Below, one piece after another: positions 34,995 through 44,323 of a stretch of DNA of 64,000 bases. The translations under genes were made by a program, and so were the position numbers. Numbering within the stretch: the stretch's first letter is position 1; every line of letters begins with the position of its first letter. The notes under the pieces were generated by a model that saw nothing but the letters and a program-made list of their open reading frames with translations, made no database searches and had not been told where the DNA came from. Origin of the DNA: Candidatus Methylumidiphilus alinenensis (GTDB lineage: Bacteria; Pseudomonadota; Gammaproteobacteria; Methylococcales; Methylococcaceae). The DNA lies in the NCBI GenBank assembly GCA_003242955.1, contig QJPH01000360.1, positions 1-64,000 on the forward strand, written 5' to 3'.

Positions 34995-37900
34995 TGGCGA
35001 CCTCTCTGGGCGCGGGAACGCAGGAGTTGGGTTTGCGGGAACCCCATGGTCTTGCCGGCATCGCTATCATCGGACTGGCGGGCCGGTTCCCGCAGGCTGC
35101 CGATGTGGAGGCTTTTTGGGCACTGTTGAACAACGGGCGCGACGCGGTGCAACGCTTCAGTGACGAAGAGTTGCTGGCGGCCGGCGTCGATCCGGCACTG
35201 TTGGCCCACCCCGATTACGTCAAAGCCGGTTTGGTGGTACCGGGCATTGAGTCTTTCGACGCGCCGTTCTTTGACATGAGCCCGCTGGACGCGGAGATAG
35301 CCGATCCGCAGCAACGCCTGTTTTTGGAATGCGCCTACCAAGCGCTGGAACAGGCAGGCTACCCGCCGACCACCAGCCCGGCGCTGATCGGCATTTATGC
35401 CGGGGCGGGGGAAAGCCAATACCGTGCGCAACATCTCAACCCTCGCTGGCAAGCCTTGTCGGCGGCGGTCGGGGCTTACCGCCTGCACACCCTGAACGAC
35501 AGGGATTTCATCGCCACCCACACGGCTTACAAGCTGAACCTGAAAGGCCCTGCGGTCACGGTGCAGACCGCTTGTTCCACGTCGCTGGTTGCCGTGCATA
35601 TGGCCTGCCAGAGCCTGCTGAATTTTGAATGCGATATCGCACTGGCCGGCGGAGTTAGCCTGGATTTGCCGCAAGGCGTGGGCTACCGCTATCAAGAAGG
35701 CATGATCCTGTCCCCGGACGGGCATTGCCGCGCCTTCGATGCCGAGGCCAAAGGCACTGTCGTCGGCGGCGGGGTCGGTCTGGTGGTGCTGAAGCGCTTG
35801 GCGGAGGCACTGGAAGATGGCGATGCGATAGTCGCCGTGATCCGGGGTTCGGCTATCAACAACGACGGTGCCGACAAGATTGGCTTCACCGCGCCCAGTG
35901 TCAGCGGACAGGCGGCCGTCATTCTCGAAGCGCAGGCGGGGGCGGGCATCCACCCCGAAGACATCAGCTATATCGAGGCCCACGGCACCGGCACGCCACT
36001 GGGCGATCCTATCGAAATCCACGCGTTGACCCAGGCTTTCCGCACCGGGACGGCTCTGAGCGGTTACTGCGCCATCGGGTCGGTGAAAACCAACATCGGT
36101 CATGCCGACACGGCGGCGGGGGTCGCTGGCCTAATCAAAACCGCGCTGGCGCTAAAGCATAAGACCCTGCCCGCCAGTCTGCATTTTAATCAAGCCAACC
36201 CGCAGATCGACTTTACCAGTAGCCCGTTTTTTGTCTGCTCCGAACAGCGTCCTTGGCCCAGCGAGGCAGGCAAGCCACGCTGCGCGGGTGTCAGTTCCTT
36301 CGGTATCGGTGGCACCAACGCCCATGTCATCATGCAGGAAGCCCCGGCCTTGGCGGACGAGACCCGCCCCAGTCGCCCGTTGCAATTGCTGGTGTTGTCG
36401 GCAAAGTCGCCCGCCGCCTTGGATGCCGCCACCCTAAACCTGCAAGCCCATTTGCAACGCTACCCGCTGCAGAATCTAGCCGATTTGGCATATACCCTGA
36501 ACCGCTGCCGCCAAGCTTTCCGCAATCGGCGGCTGCTGGTTTGCGCCGATGCCCAAGACGCAAGCCGACAACTGGCCCAGGCGCAACAATTTCCAAGCGG
36601 CATAGCCACTGAAACCGCCCCCCGGATCGCCTTCCTGCTGCCCGGCCAGGGTGCGCAATATGGGGGCATGGCCCAGACGCTATATGACGAAGAAGTGGTG
36701 TTCCGGGAAACCATCGATCATTGCGCAGAGCGATTGCGTCCCCACTTGGGGAGCGACATCCGCGAGGCGCTGTACGCCAACACCAGCGACATCGGCCAAA
36801 CCGCACTGGCCCAACCCGCGCTATTCGTCGTCGAATACGCGCTCGCCAAACTGTGGATGTCCTGGGGCATCCAACCTGATGCGCTGCTCGGGCATAGCGT
36901 CGGCGAATATGTCGCGGCTTGTTTGGCAGGGGTGTTCAGCCTTGAGGATGGCTTGGCTTTGATTGCGCTGCGCGGCCGGTTGGTCCAGGCTTTGCCGCCC
37001 GGTGCGATGCTGGCAGTGTCACTGTCCGAGGCGGCAGCGCAAGGCTGGTGTTCCACCGAAGTTTCCTTGGCTGTCGTCAACGGCATGGAACGCTGTGTGC
37101 TGGCCGGGACGGTCGAGGCCATGGCGCGGGTGCATGCCAGCCTACAAGCACAAGGCATCGCTAGTACCCGGCTGCACACTTCCCATGCCTTCCATTCCCA
37201 TCTGCTGGAGCCTATGCTTGTGCCGTTTGCCGCCAGACTGCGCCAAGTGCGCTTAGAACCGCCGCAAATTCCCTATTTGTCCAATCTGACCGGCGGTTGG
37301 ATTCGCCCGGAAGAAGCCACAAGCCCGGATTATTGGCTTCAGCATTTAAGGCAAACCGTGCGCTTTGTCGACAATCTAGCCGCCTTGTTCCAAAACGGCA
37401 TGGATCTGCTGCTGGAAGTGGGGCCGGGCCGCGCCTTGTCCGCCTTGGCCAGACAGCACCCGTCTTGCCCAACAACCGCCACCATGCTGCACAGCTTGTC
37501 CGCCGACCGCGACGGCGAGGCAGAAACCGAACAATGCCTACAAAGCTTGGGGCAGCTTTGGTTGCGCGGGGCGAAAGTGGATTGGCAGGGTTTTTACGCC
37601 GCCGAGTGCCGCCGCCGGGTGCCGTTGCCCGGCTATCCATTCGAGCGCAAGCGCCATTGGCTGGATGCGCCGGGACAATTTAGCCAGCCGCAGCAAGCGA
37701 TCCGCCGCCAGGAAACGCATCCCCCGCTGCCTCTTCCGTTAGCGGCCCAGCACCCGTCACCAGCCGAAATGTCACCGCTGCAACAACAAATCGCCACACT
37801 GTGGACACAAAGCCTGGGGGTGCATGAAATCGATGCAGATGCCGATTTTTTTACGCTGGGAGGGGATTCGCTGCTGGCGACGCAAGTGGTGGCACGGCTA

Positions 37901-38830
37901 CGCGCGCAGTTCAAATTCAACCTGGACACCCACAGCCTATTGCAAGCACCCACCATCGCCAAGCTTGCCCAGTTGATCGAGCGCCACCGGGACGGCCACG
38001 AAGGCGCGGATATTCGGCCCGAACTGCCCGAATTACTGGTGCCGATCCAAGTCGGCGCTCCCGGTCGGCAGCCCTTGGTGCTGCTGTATCCGGTCGGTGG
38101 GCATGTGTATTTCTACCGCGAACTTGCCCAACACCTAAACCCGGATCTGCCGGTCTATGCCATCCGTGCCCAAGGCTCCGAAGGCGAAGCCCCGCTGCTG
38201 ACCACCATCGAAGCCATGGCAGAGGTCAACCTCAAAGCCTTGCGTAGCCTACAGCCGCGTGGCCCCTACTATCTGGCCGGTTCGTCATTTGGCGGAATCC
38301 TCGCCTATGCGATGGCGCAAAAACTGACGGCAGTGGGCGAGGAAGTCGGCTTCTTGGGGCTGATCGACTCTCCCGGCCCCGGCCACATGCCTGCCCGCCT
38401 CGCCGACAAGGTAGAAATCCTGTTCTATCTGTTGAAAGTCGGGGAAAACGTCGACCTAGCTTTGGACGATCTGCGGGCATTGAACGAGGAGCAGCAATTG
38501 AGCCGGTTCCTGACGCTGAGCCATCAAGACGACACGCCCGCCGCTCGCACCGCACTGAAGCGCACCTTGGATCTGTTCCAGACCAATATGCAAGCCATGC
38601 TGGATTACACGCCGCTGCCTTATCCCGGCAAGCTGTATTTTTTCCTCGCCCGCGAGCGCGACGAATTCAATGCCCGCACCCCGGCGCAGGCGTGGATTCC
38701 GATGGCAGAAGGCGGCATTGAAATCCACACCCTGCCGGGTAACCACATCAGCATGAACACCGCGCCGCATGTGCGGCACCTGGCTGCTTGGCTGCAACAC
38801 TGTTTGAACCAAACCCTGCCGGGCCATTAG
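34994..38830 (+). CDS. Type I polyketide synthase, KS-AT-ACP-TE
   Basis: The ATG at 34994 (TAATG overlap) gives 1278 residues. KS: QTACSTS (Cys194), EAHGTGTPLGD and KTNIGHADTAAG, a complete Cys-His-His set. AT: GHSVGEY (Ser635) and the HAFHSH specificity motif typical of malonyl-CoA. A carrier domain follows (FFTLGGDSLLATQ, near 958), then a thioesterase with GSSFGG (Ser1098) and a C-terminal GNHISM histidine. There is no KR, DH, ER or MT domain between AT and ACP. It should add one malonyl unit, leave the beta-keto group and release the chain by hydrolysis or cyclisation. It takes over from the TE-less NRPS. Confidence 0.93.
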   Translation: MATSLGAGTQELGLREPHGLAGIAIIGLAGRFPQAADVEAFWALLNNGRDAVQRFSDEELLAAGVDPALLAHPDYVKAGLVVPGIESFDAPFFDMSPLDAEIADPQQRLFLECAYQALEQAGYPPTTSPALIGIYAGAGESQYRAQHLNPRWQALSAAVGAYRLHTLNDRDFIATHTAYKLNLKGPAVTVQTACSTSLVAVHMACQSLLNFECDIALAGGVSLDLPQGVGYRYQEGMILSPDGHCRAFDAEAKGTVVGGGVGLVVLKRLAEALEDGDAIVAVIRGSAINNDGADKIGFTAPSVSGQAAVILEAQAGAGIHPEDISYIEAHGTGTPLGDPIEIHALTQAFRTGTALSGYCAIGSVKTNIGHADTAAGVAGLIKTALALKHKTLPASLHFNQANPQIDFTSSPFFVCSEQRPWPSEAGKPRCAGVSSFGIGGTNAHVIMQEAPALADETRPSRPLQLLVLSAKSPAALDAATLNLQAHLQRYPLQNLADLAYTLNRCRQAFRNRRLLVCADAQDASRQLAQAQQFPSGIATETAPRIAFLLPGQGAQYGGMAQTLYDEEVVFRETIDHCAERLRPHLGSDIREALYANTSDIGQTALAQPALFVVEYALAKLWMSWGIQPDALLGHSVGEYVAACLAGVFSLEDGLALIALRGRLVQALPPGAMLAVSLSEAAAQGWCSTEVSLAVVNGMERCVLAGTVEAMARVHASLQAQGIASTRLHTSHAFHSHLLEPMLVPFAARLRQVRLEPPQIPYLSNLTGGWIRPEEATSPDYWLQHLRQTVRFVDNLAALFQNGMDLLLEVGPGRALSALARQHPSCPTTATMLHSLSADRDGEAETEQCLQSLGQLWLRGAKVDWQGFYAAECRRRVPLPGYPFERKRHWLDAPGQFSQPQQAIRRQETHPPLPLPLAAQHPSPAEMSPLQQQIATLWTQSLGVHEIDADADFFTLGGDSLLATQVVARLRAQFKFNLDTHSLLQAPTIAKLAQLIERHRDGHEGADIRPELPELLVPIQVGAPGRQPLVLLYPVGGHVYFYRELAQHLNPDLPVYAIRAQGSEGEAPLLTTIEAMAEVNLKALRSLQPRGPYYLAGSSFGGILAYAMAQKLTAVGEEVGFLGLIDSPGPGHMPARLADKVEILFYLLKVGENVDLALDDLRALNEEQQLSRFLTLSHQDDTPAARTALKRTLDLFQTNMQAMLDYTPLPYPGKLYFFLARERDEFNARTPAQAWIPMAEGGIEIHTLPGNHISMNTAPHVRHLAAWLQHCLNQTLPGH

Positions 38831-38852
38831 CGGCCCATCCACGAGAAACCCT

Positions 38853-39848
38853 ATGTCCACACCCTTGCAAGAAGCTTTTAGCGGCCACTGGCTCAGCCAA
38901 GCCATTTTCACACTTCACAGGCTGGGCGTACCCGGCCAGTTGCAACAACAGCCGTATTCGCTGGCCGACCTAGCCGAGCGCTTGAGTGTCGATGCGAGGT
39001 CGCTGTGGCAGGTACTGGAAATCGCCAAAATCCTTGATGCCGTCGAACAAGACGGCGAAGGCGCATACCGGCTCACCACCCAAGGCCTGCGCCTATTGCC
39101 GGAACGGGAGGACTCGTTCATCCCGTTCATCGACCATTTGCTGAGCGGTTACACGGCCTGGGGCGAACTCGCGCATAGCGTGAAAACCGGCGGCCCGGCC
39201 TTCGCCCAAATCCACGGCATGGATATTTACGACTTCCTAGCCCGGCGACCGGCGCAGAATACCTTTTTCAACCGCTACATGGCGCAGACCACCGACACTT
39301 GGCTGGCGCAGGCGGGCCGGCACTACGATTTCGAGGGGCGGGTAATTGACCTAGGCGGCAATAAAGGTGCGCTCAGTGCCTTGTTGTTGCAGCAATTCCC
39401 CGCGCTGCGCTCCACCGTGTTTGATCTGGAACACGCCGTCCAGCAAGCACCGCCCGTATTAGAAGCCGCCGGTGTCGCCGACCGCTGCCATCTGGTCGTG
39501 GGCAGTTTCTTCGCGGCGGACAGCATCCCGACGAACGGCGATATTTATCTACTGTCGCGGGTGCTGCTGAACTGGAATGACGCACAGGCCGTGGAAATCC
39601 TGCGCAACTGCCGCCAGGCCATGCCTACGGGCAGCAAGCTGCTGATTCTGGAAATCATACTGAGCGAACAGGCCGGCCTGAACGATTATCTCAGCAGCCT
39701 GAACCTGCTGGTGATGTTTGGGGCGAGGCTGCGCAGCCACGCCGAATTTGAAAGCTTGCTGGCGCAGGCGGGCTTCGTCCATCCGCGTTGGATTCCAGCA
39801 GGTTTTGGGGAGAACCCGCTGTTTTACCTGGAAGCTACCCTGGCTTGA
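38853..39848 (+). CDS. SAM-dependent O-methyltransferase
   Basis: The 331-residue protein has a winged-helix dimerisation N-terminus (YSLADLAERLSVDARSLWQV) and a class I methyltransferase fold: VIDLGGNKGALSALLL is the SAM-binding glycine motif and ISLLSRVLLNWNDAQAVEIL-like helix appears as YLLSRVLLNWNDAQAVEIL. This is the Methyltransf_2 type that methylates hydroxyls of small molecules. It is the last gene of the cluster, 22 bp after the PKS. An enol from the unreduced beta-keto group or an aromatic hydroxyl would be a plausible target. Confidence 0.88.
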   Translation: MSTPLQEAFSGHWLSQAIFTLHRLGVPGQLQQQPYSLADLAERLSVDARSLWQVLEIAKILDAVEQDGEGAYRLTTQGLRLLPEREDSFIPFIDHLLSGYTAWGELAHSVKTGGPAFAQIHGMDIYDFLARRPAQNTFFNRYMAQTTDTWLAQAGRHYDFEGRVIDLGGNKGALSALLLQQFPALRSTVFDLEHAVQQAPPVLEAAGVADRCHLVVGSFFAADSIPTNGDIYLLSRVLLNWNDAQAVEILRNCRQAMPTGSKLLILEIILSEQAGLNDYLSSLNLLVMFGARLRSHAEFESLLAQAGFVHPRWIPAGFGENPLFYLEATLA

Positions 39849-39875
39849 AGCCAAGCCATTGGGGGTGTCTAACGC

Positions 39876-40991
39876 TCAATATACTTTCATGATACCGCTG
39901 GATATCTGGTAGTCATAAGGCTGTGGGTTGGTCACTGCAAAATCGGCCTGGCCTAGCAAATACCAGTTGTCGCCTAAGTGCGTCCGGAAACCTGGACCCA
40001 TGGTAAAGGTCGTGGTGCTGTTCGGTCCACGGGTGTCGATGGCTTGGGTGAAGTTGTTCGTCACATAAACCACAAAATCGCCAAATGGCACGGCGTCGTG
40101 CGGGGTGAGGTAATAGCCGATGGCCAAATTGCCGTTGAAAGTAGAGCGTGCGCCCGCCTTGGTGATGTCGCCGCTATAAGGAATGTTGAATCCCAATCCA
40201 CCACGCACAACCAAGCCTTTCCAGTAGTTTGTCCAAAATTCATAGGTCGGGCTGATGGACGCGATGCCATTGCCATTAAAGCTGTTTCCGGTGGGTGTGC
40301 GAAAGTAGATTTCGAATACTTGACTCTGCTCCTTGCTTTCAGAGAGCAAAATGCGCGGTGTGACGGTGAAATCGGAGAAATTGGTTTGGGCGTTAGCGAG
40401 ACCGGTTGGTCCCCGGTTCGAGGCCAGCCCGATGTCGGTGCGAATTTCCATACGCTGGTTCAACGGCGTATAACTGGTTAGTGTCCCCGTGTAGCCGTCA
40501 CTATTATTGGCCAGTCCATGCTGCCAGGCGAAGCTTGCGAGACTGAGCCGGAAGAAAACACCGTCATAAGCATTGATCCAGCCTTGCCGACGCGCTCCCC
40601 CGCCGCCGGTCGGCGGACTTTCCCAAGGTTGGTTCCAACCCTTGGTGAATAAATTGCGAAAGTCCAGTTCCTGCCATCGGGAGGGGTTGGAGTAAACATC
40701 GCCACTGACAGATTGAGAGACGACTTCTCCAAAGCTGTAGTCACGCACAACTGGCATCACCGGCGGGGCTGTTTGGATTTCGGACACCGGAGCCAAAGTG
40801 GGCTGCGGGGTCGGCGCAGTGGTTGGCACTGCTTGGGTCGTTGGTTGCGGGGGGAGATTTTTCTTGGCTTTCTTAGATGAAGATGCCGCTTCCGAGGGTG
40901 CAGAAGCCACCGCCAGGGCCATCATCAAGCCCACACCAAAAGCAGGCCAGGCCTGGTGGCGGGCTTTATTGGGGGTTGCAGTTATTTTCAT
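39876..40991 (-). CDS. Secreted beta-barrel-like outer-membrane protein
   Basis: The 371-residue product has a signal peptide (FGVGLMMALAVASAPSEA), a Lys/Pro/Thr-rich linker (about 38-75) and a beta-rich domain with alternating hydrophobic and aromatic residues (FFRLSLASFAWQHGL, MEIRTDIGLAS, FEIYFRTPTGNSFNGNG, GLGFNIPYS, NWYLLGQADFAV). The gene ends in the aromatic residues KVY. The pattern fits a small outer-membrane barrel such as the transporter-like families near phenol or alkane use. It is convergent with the cluster end (28 bp apart) and probably not part of it. The 40992-41260 gap upstream is AT-rich with no gene seen. Confidence 0.65.
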   Translation of the reverse strand: MKITATPNKARHQAWPAFGVGLMMALAVASAPSEAASSSKKAKKNLPPQPTTQAVPTTAPTPQPTLAPVSEIQTAPPVMPVVRDYSFGEVVSQSVSGDVYSNPSRWQELDFRNLFTKGWNQPWESPPTGGGGARRQGWINAYDGVFFRLSLASFAWQHGLANNSDGYTGTLTSYTPLNQRMEIRTDIGLASNRGPTGLANAQTNFSDFTVTPRILLSESKEQSQVFEIYFRTPTGNSFNGNGIASISPTYEFWTNYWKGLVVRGGLGFNIPYSGDITKAGARSTFNGNLAIGYYLTPHDAVPFGDFVVYVTNNFTQAIDTRGPNSTTTFTMGPGFRTHLGDNWYLLGQADFAVTNPQPYDYQISSGIMKVY

Positions 40992-41260
40992 TATTTTGTT
41001 CCAAGGATATTTTTCTGTTCGGTCATAATATAAATTGGCAGCGGTTTGAGCACTATTGCACTTTAGTTAAATATTGGCGTTTGACGGCTAAAATTGTTAC
41101 TCTAAATAAAGAATTCAAAATCCATTGCACAGTTCCGAATGGCTCACCCGAGCTTCGCGGTATCAAGCACGAGAATGCCCTCTACCTGCCACCTAAACAC
41201 TTATAAAAATTGCTGGTATTCAGGAATGCCAAGACGGTCATTGCCTAGGCCTAGGGGGTG

Positions 41261-43147
41261 TCAAGCCAGTTCTTGAGAAACTGCGGAGGCATCATCGACG
41301 GGGGAAACCGCTTCAGCCATGGGAAGCTCCATGCGAAACACCGCGCCGCGCACCGTATTGGGTTCACCCCAAAGGCGTCCGCCGTGGTCTTCGACAATCG
41401 TCAGGCAGATGGGCAACCCCATGCCGAGACCACCGGGTTTGGTGGTAAAAAAAGGATCGAAACAGAAGGCCTTATCTGTGGGTAGGCCACAGCCGTTATC
41501 GCTTACCGACATGCAAACCTTTGCCCCCTCTCGCCAGCTCGAAATGATGAGCCTGCGGTCCTTCGGCTGGTTTTCAGCCATGGCATCGCACGCATTGCTG
41601 ATGAGGTTGAGCATGACTTGCTCAAGCGAGATACGATCCCCCAAAATCCGCGGTAGCGTTTCCTCAAGATGGAGGCTGACGGCAATCCTGCGGTCGACCA
41701 GTTCCCTTCGCATCAACCGCAGCACCTCTTGAACTGCGTCGTTGAACTGCACCATCTGAAAGCTTGGTTCGTCGCGCTTCAGCAAATTGCGCATTCGCCT
41801 TATCACTTCCCCCGCCCGCTGATCTTCGCAGACGATGTCATCCAAGATGTCGCGCACCTCGGCTAAATCAGCCGGATCTTGGGCGAGGAGACGTTGCGCC
41901 GCCTGGGCGTTGGTCAGGATGATGGCCAGGGGTTGATTGATTTCGTGTGCTATCGAACCTGACAACGCACCCAGGGATGCGACTCGCTGGATATGAGACA
42001 GTTCAACCCTTTGCCGGGTTATCTCGTCCTCTTTAAGCTTGTGCTCGGTAATGTCCATGGACACTCCCATTAGTTTCTTCGACTGCCCAACAGAATCCTC
42101 CACCATACGCACATGGGAGCGAATCCACCGGATCTGGCCGTCGGGAAGAACAATCCTGTACTCTAGGATTAATTCCTGCCTGGGGTTGATTGCCTGCTTG
42201 GCTTCGAGCATGCGTTCTTGATCTGCCGGATAGATGATATCGATCCAGTCTTGGAATGTGAATTCTTGCTTGGGGGTCAGCCCGAGGATTGCCTCCATCC
42301 TAGGCGTCATCAAAACTTTGCCAGTCCGTTGATTCAGTTTCCATAGGCCTGCATTCGCAGCGGCTGCGGCAAGCATCAACCGTTCCTCACTATTGCGCAG
42401 CTCGCTTTCCGTCACTTGGAGTGCTTTGGCCAATTCTGCGGTCCGTAGCATGTCCAGGCTGAGTTCGATTCCCATGGCAAATACTAAGGCCATGGAAAAC
42501 AAGCCTATGGTAGGCGGCATTTGGACGTGTCCCCACAATATAAGGTTAGCTTGCACTATTATCAGCGTGGTGAAAATGATAACGCTGCCGCCCACCGTCA
42601 GGGCGAGGCGCCTATCTCCCCGCCGCCAGGCCCTAACGCTCGCATCGATAGTGTAAGCGGCTAGCAAGACCATGCAAAACTGGGGAAGCGCCACCCAAGG
42701 ATTAGACTCGCCCACGGGAACCGCGACGGTTTCCCCGAGAAACGGTATCCGGCGCAACGCCGTGATCGACTTGAAATAGATGTTGGGCGTAAAAGCGTAG
42801 TTTAAGCCCATTGCGAGCGTTCGCAGCACACAGATGCTCCAGACCAGCCAGGGGAGGCCGGCCCGTAGGGATAATCGCACGACCCATACCAGCGACAGGA
42901 TGGTCACCCACCCGACATTGTGCAGCCAACTCAACATGACACCGTAATTCTCGGTCGTCTCCGCGTGCAGCATCGACCATTCGCACCAAGCCAAACCCGC
43001 CGCGCTGGTCGCCAAGAGCGTGAACAGAAGGCTGGCCCAAGCCTGCCGTTGCCGAAGCCAGAAGAGCAGATGCACGAAAGCCAAGGTCAAGGACGCGCCT
43101 GCGCCCATCGACCAAATGATGGTTACCCAGTTCATATGATGATGCAT
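41261..43147 (-). CDS. Membrane PAS sensor histidine kinase
   Basis: From the ATG at 43145-43147 (MHHHMNWV) the protein is 628 residues. About seven to eight N-terminal membrane helices (1-245) precede a PAS/PAC domain (ANAGLWKLNQRTGKVLMTP ... VSMDITEHK), a HisKA domain with HEINQPLA, and an ATPase domain (LISNACDAM N-box, DNGCGLP, FFTTKPGGLGMGL). The frame opens further upstream but that part lies inside the regulator gene. HEINQPL kinases of this layout pair with FixJ-type regulators, and one lies 67 bp upstream. The multi-helix sensor region suggests a membrane redox or lipid signal. Confidence 0.88.
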   Translation of the reverse strand: MHHHMNWVTIIWSMGAGASLTLAFVHLLFWLRQRQAWASLLFTLLATSAAGLAWCEWSMLHAETTENYGVMLSWLHNVGWVTILSLVWVVRLSLRAGLPWLVWSICVLRTLAMGLNYAFTPNIYFKSITALRRIPFLGETVAVPVGESNPWVALPQFCMVLLAAYTIDASVRAWRRGDRRLALTVGGSVIIFTTLIIVQANLILWGHVQMPPTIGLFSMALVFAMGIELSLDMLRTAELAKALQVTESELRNSEERLMLAAAAANAGLWKLNQRTGKVLMTPRMEAILGLTPKQEFTFQDWIDIIYPADQERMLEAKQAINPRQELILEYRIVLPDGQIRWIRSHVRMVEDSVGQSKKLMGVSMDITEHKLKEDEITRQRVELSHIQRVASLGALSGSIAHEINQPLAIILTNAQAAQRLLAQDPADLAEVRDILDDIVCEDQRAGEVIRRMRNLLKRDEPSFQMVQFNDAVQEVLRLMRRELVDRRIAVSLHLEETLPRILGDRISLEQVMLNLISNACDAMAENQPKDRRLIISSWREGAKVCMSVSDNGCGLPTDKAFCFDPFFTTKPGGLGMGLPICLTIVEDHGGRLWGEPNTVRGAVFRMELPMAEAVSPVDDASAVSQELA

Positions 43148-43214
43148 TGAATGCCGAACAGTCCTCGTGCGCTTCGATTGCTTGCAAAATGATCCATAGG
43201 TGCGGTTCGCCCAG

Positions 43215-43835
43215 TCAATAGGCAGGTGGCAGGTCAAGCCGTTCAGCCATACGCACCAGTTCGGCCAATGACCCGGCGCGCATCTTATCCATGACCCGCC
43301 TACGATGCACTTTGATGTTTTGTTCTCCAGTGAATAGTTCATTGGCGATCCGCTTGTTTGTCTTGCCGGCAATGACATGGTCGAGCACCTGACGCTCGCG
43401 CCGGGTCAACTGATCCAGTCGCTCGCGCAGTACCGCTGTCCCTGGAACCATTTTATTCTGCACTTCGGCCTTGCTCAAGGCGGATCGAATAGCCGTCAAC
43501 AATTGGGCGTCATTCACCGGCTTGGTCAGGAAGTCGACTGCCCCGGCCTTGATGGCCCGCACACTCATAGGGATGTCCCCGTGCCCGGTGAGGAATATAA
43601 TGGACATCCTCGACCCGTTGAGCGTGAGGCGCTGCTGTAGTTCCAGTCCATCAATCCCTGGCATCGCCACATCAAGGACGAGGCAGCCCGCATCGGTAGC
43701 TTGATGCGCCTTTAGGAATTCTTCAGCGCTCGGATAAGCCTGCACGGCAAACCCTTCGGCAAGCAAAAGCCGCCCGAGTGCTTTCAACATGCCAGGCTCG
43801 TCATCCACTAGAAAAACTGTCGATCCAAGATTCAT
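43215..43835 (-). CDS. FixJ-family response regulator
   Basis: The 206-residue protein has a receiver domain (VFLVDDEPGML acidic pair; phospho-acceptor in LVLDVAMPGIDGLE; FLTGHGD; FLTKPVND lysine) and a LuxR-type helix-turn-helix (LTRRERQVLDHVIAGKTNKR, then NIKVHRRRVMDKM). It precedes the sensor kinase on the same strand. Its promoter region (43836-44074) faces the YdeP-like gene and cydAB, so those are the most likely targets. FixJ-type regulators commonly respond to oxygen or redox state. Confidence 0.92.
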   Translation of the reverse strand: MNLGSTVFLVDDEPGMLKALGRLLLAEGFAVQAYPSAEEFLKAHQATDAGCLVLDVAMPGIDGLELQQRLTLNGSRMSIIFLTGHGDIPMSVRAIKAGAVDFLTKPVNDAQLLTAIRSALSKAEVQNKMVPGTAVLRERLDQLTRRERQVLDHVIAGKTNKRIANELFTGEQNIKVHRRRVMDKMRAGSLAELVRMAERLDLPPAY

Positions 43836-44074
43836 ACGATTTTCTCAATAACAAGGCAGCAAACTACGAAATAAGCAAAAAAAGTTAACTAAAGGTAAAT
43901 ATACCGTACTTGTACACAATGGTAAGCTTGAAGCGACAAGAGGCGGCTCTGCTTTAGTTAAAGCAAAGTATACGGACAAAGTCTAAACCTAACCGAGCAA
44001 TTTCACCAATAAGCTTAGGTTATTTAACCAAAGTAGTAGCGGACCTACCTACTGTTCTGCAATGAGGTGCCGGG

Positions 44075-44245
44075 GTGATAGATAAACTCGCACCGCTATA
44101 CACAGGCTGCAACATGGACGACTCGGTTTGGCGGGCGGTCTCCGATGTGGTCATGCTGGCGAATGCCATCCAGGGTCGGTTGTTCGCGAAGTTGGAAGCG
44201 GTTCGCTTGGCAAACGACGCGGATGCCTTTTATACACCTAACTGA
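44075..44245 (+). CDS. Small hypothetical protein upstream of the YdeP-like gene
   Basis: A GTG at 44075, preceded by gaggtgccgg, opens a 56-residue frame (VIDKLAPLYTGCNMDDSVWR, then AVSDVVMLANAIQGRLFAKL and a short polar end). An internal ATG at 44114 is an alternative start. It ends 78 bp before the YdeP-like start on the same strand. The mixed helical composition is protein-like, but I recognise no family; it could also be a translated leader or remnant. Confidence 0.35.
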   Translation: MIDKLAPLYTGCNMDDSVWRAVSDVVMLANAIQGRLFAKLEAVRLANDADAFYTPN

Positions 44246-44323
44246 CGCTTGCCAAGGGTCATTCCAAGCTTTTTCCGGCAGCATGAAGCTTATTTTTATC
44301 AATCAAAAAAAGGGTATAGAACC

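Noticed and set aside
14306-39848. RiPP cluster reading because of the two radical SAM enzymes and the papain-like protein
   Set aside because: No precursor peptide gene was found, while ligase, carrier, NRPS and PKS genes fully explain a thiotemplate pathway.
41244-41255. cctaggcctagg palindrome before the kinase stop
   Set aside because: Too short to treat as an operator or repeat without further copies.
43148-43378. Upstream extension of the sensor kinase
   Set aside because: It overlaps the response regulator and has no membrane or domain pattern; the MHHHMN start fits the first helix.
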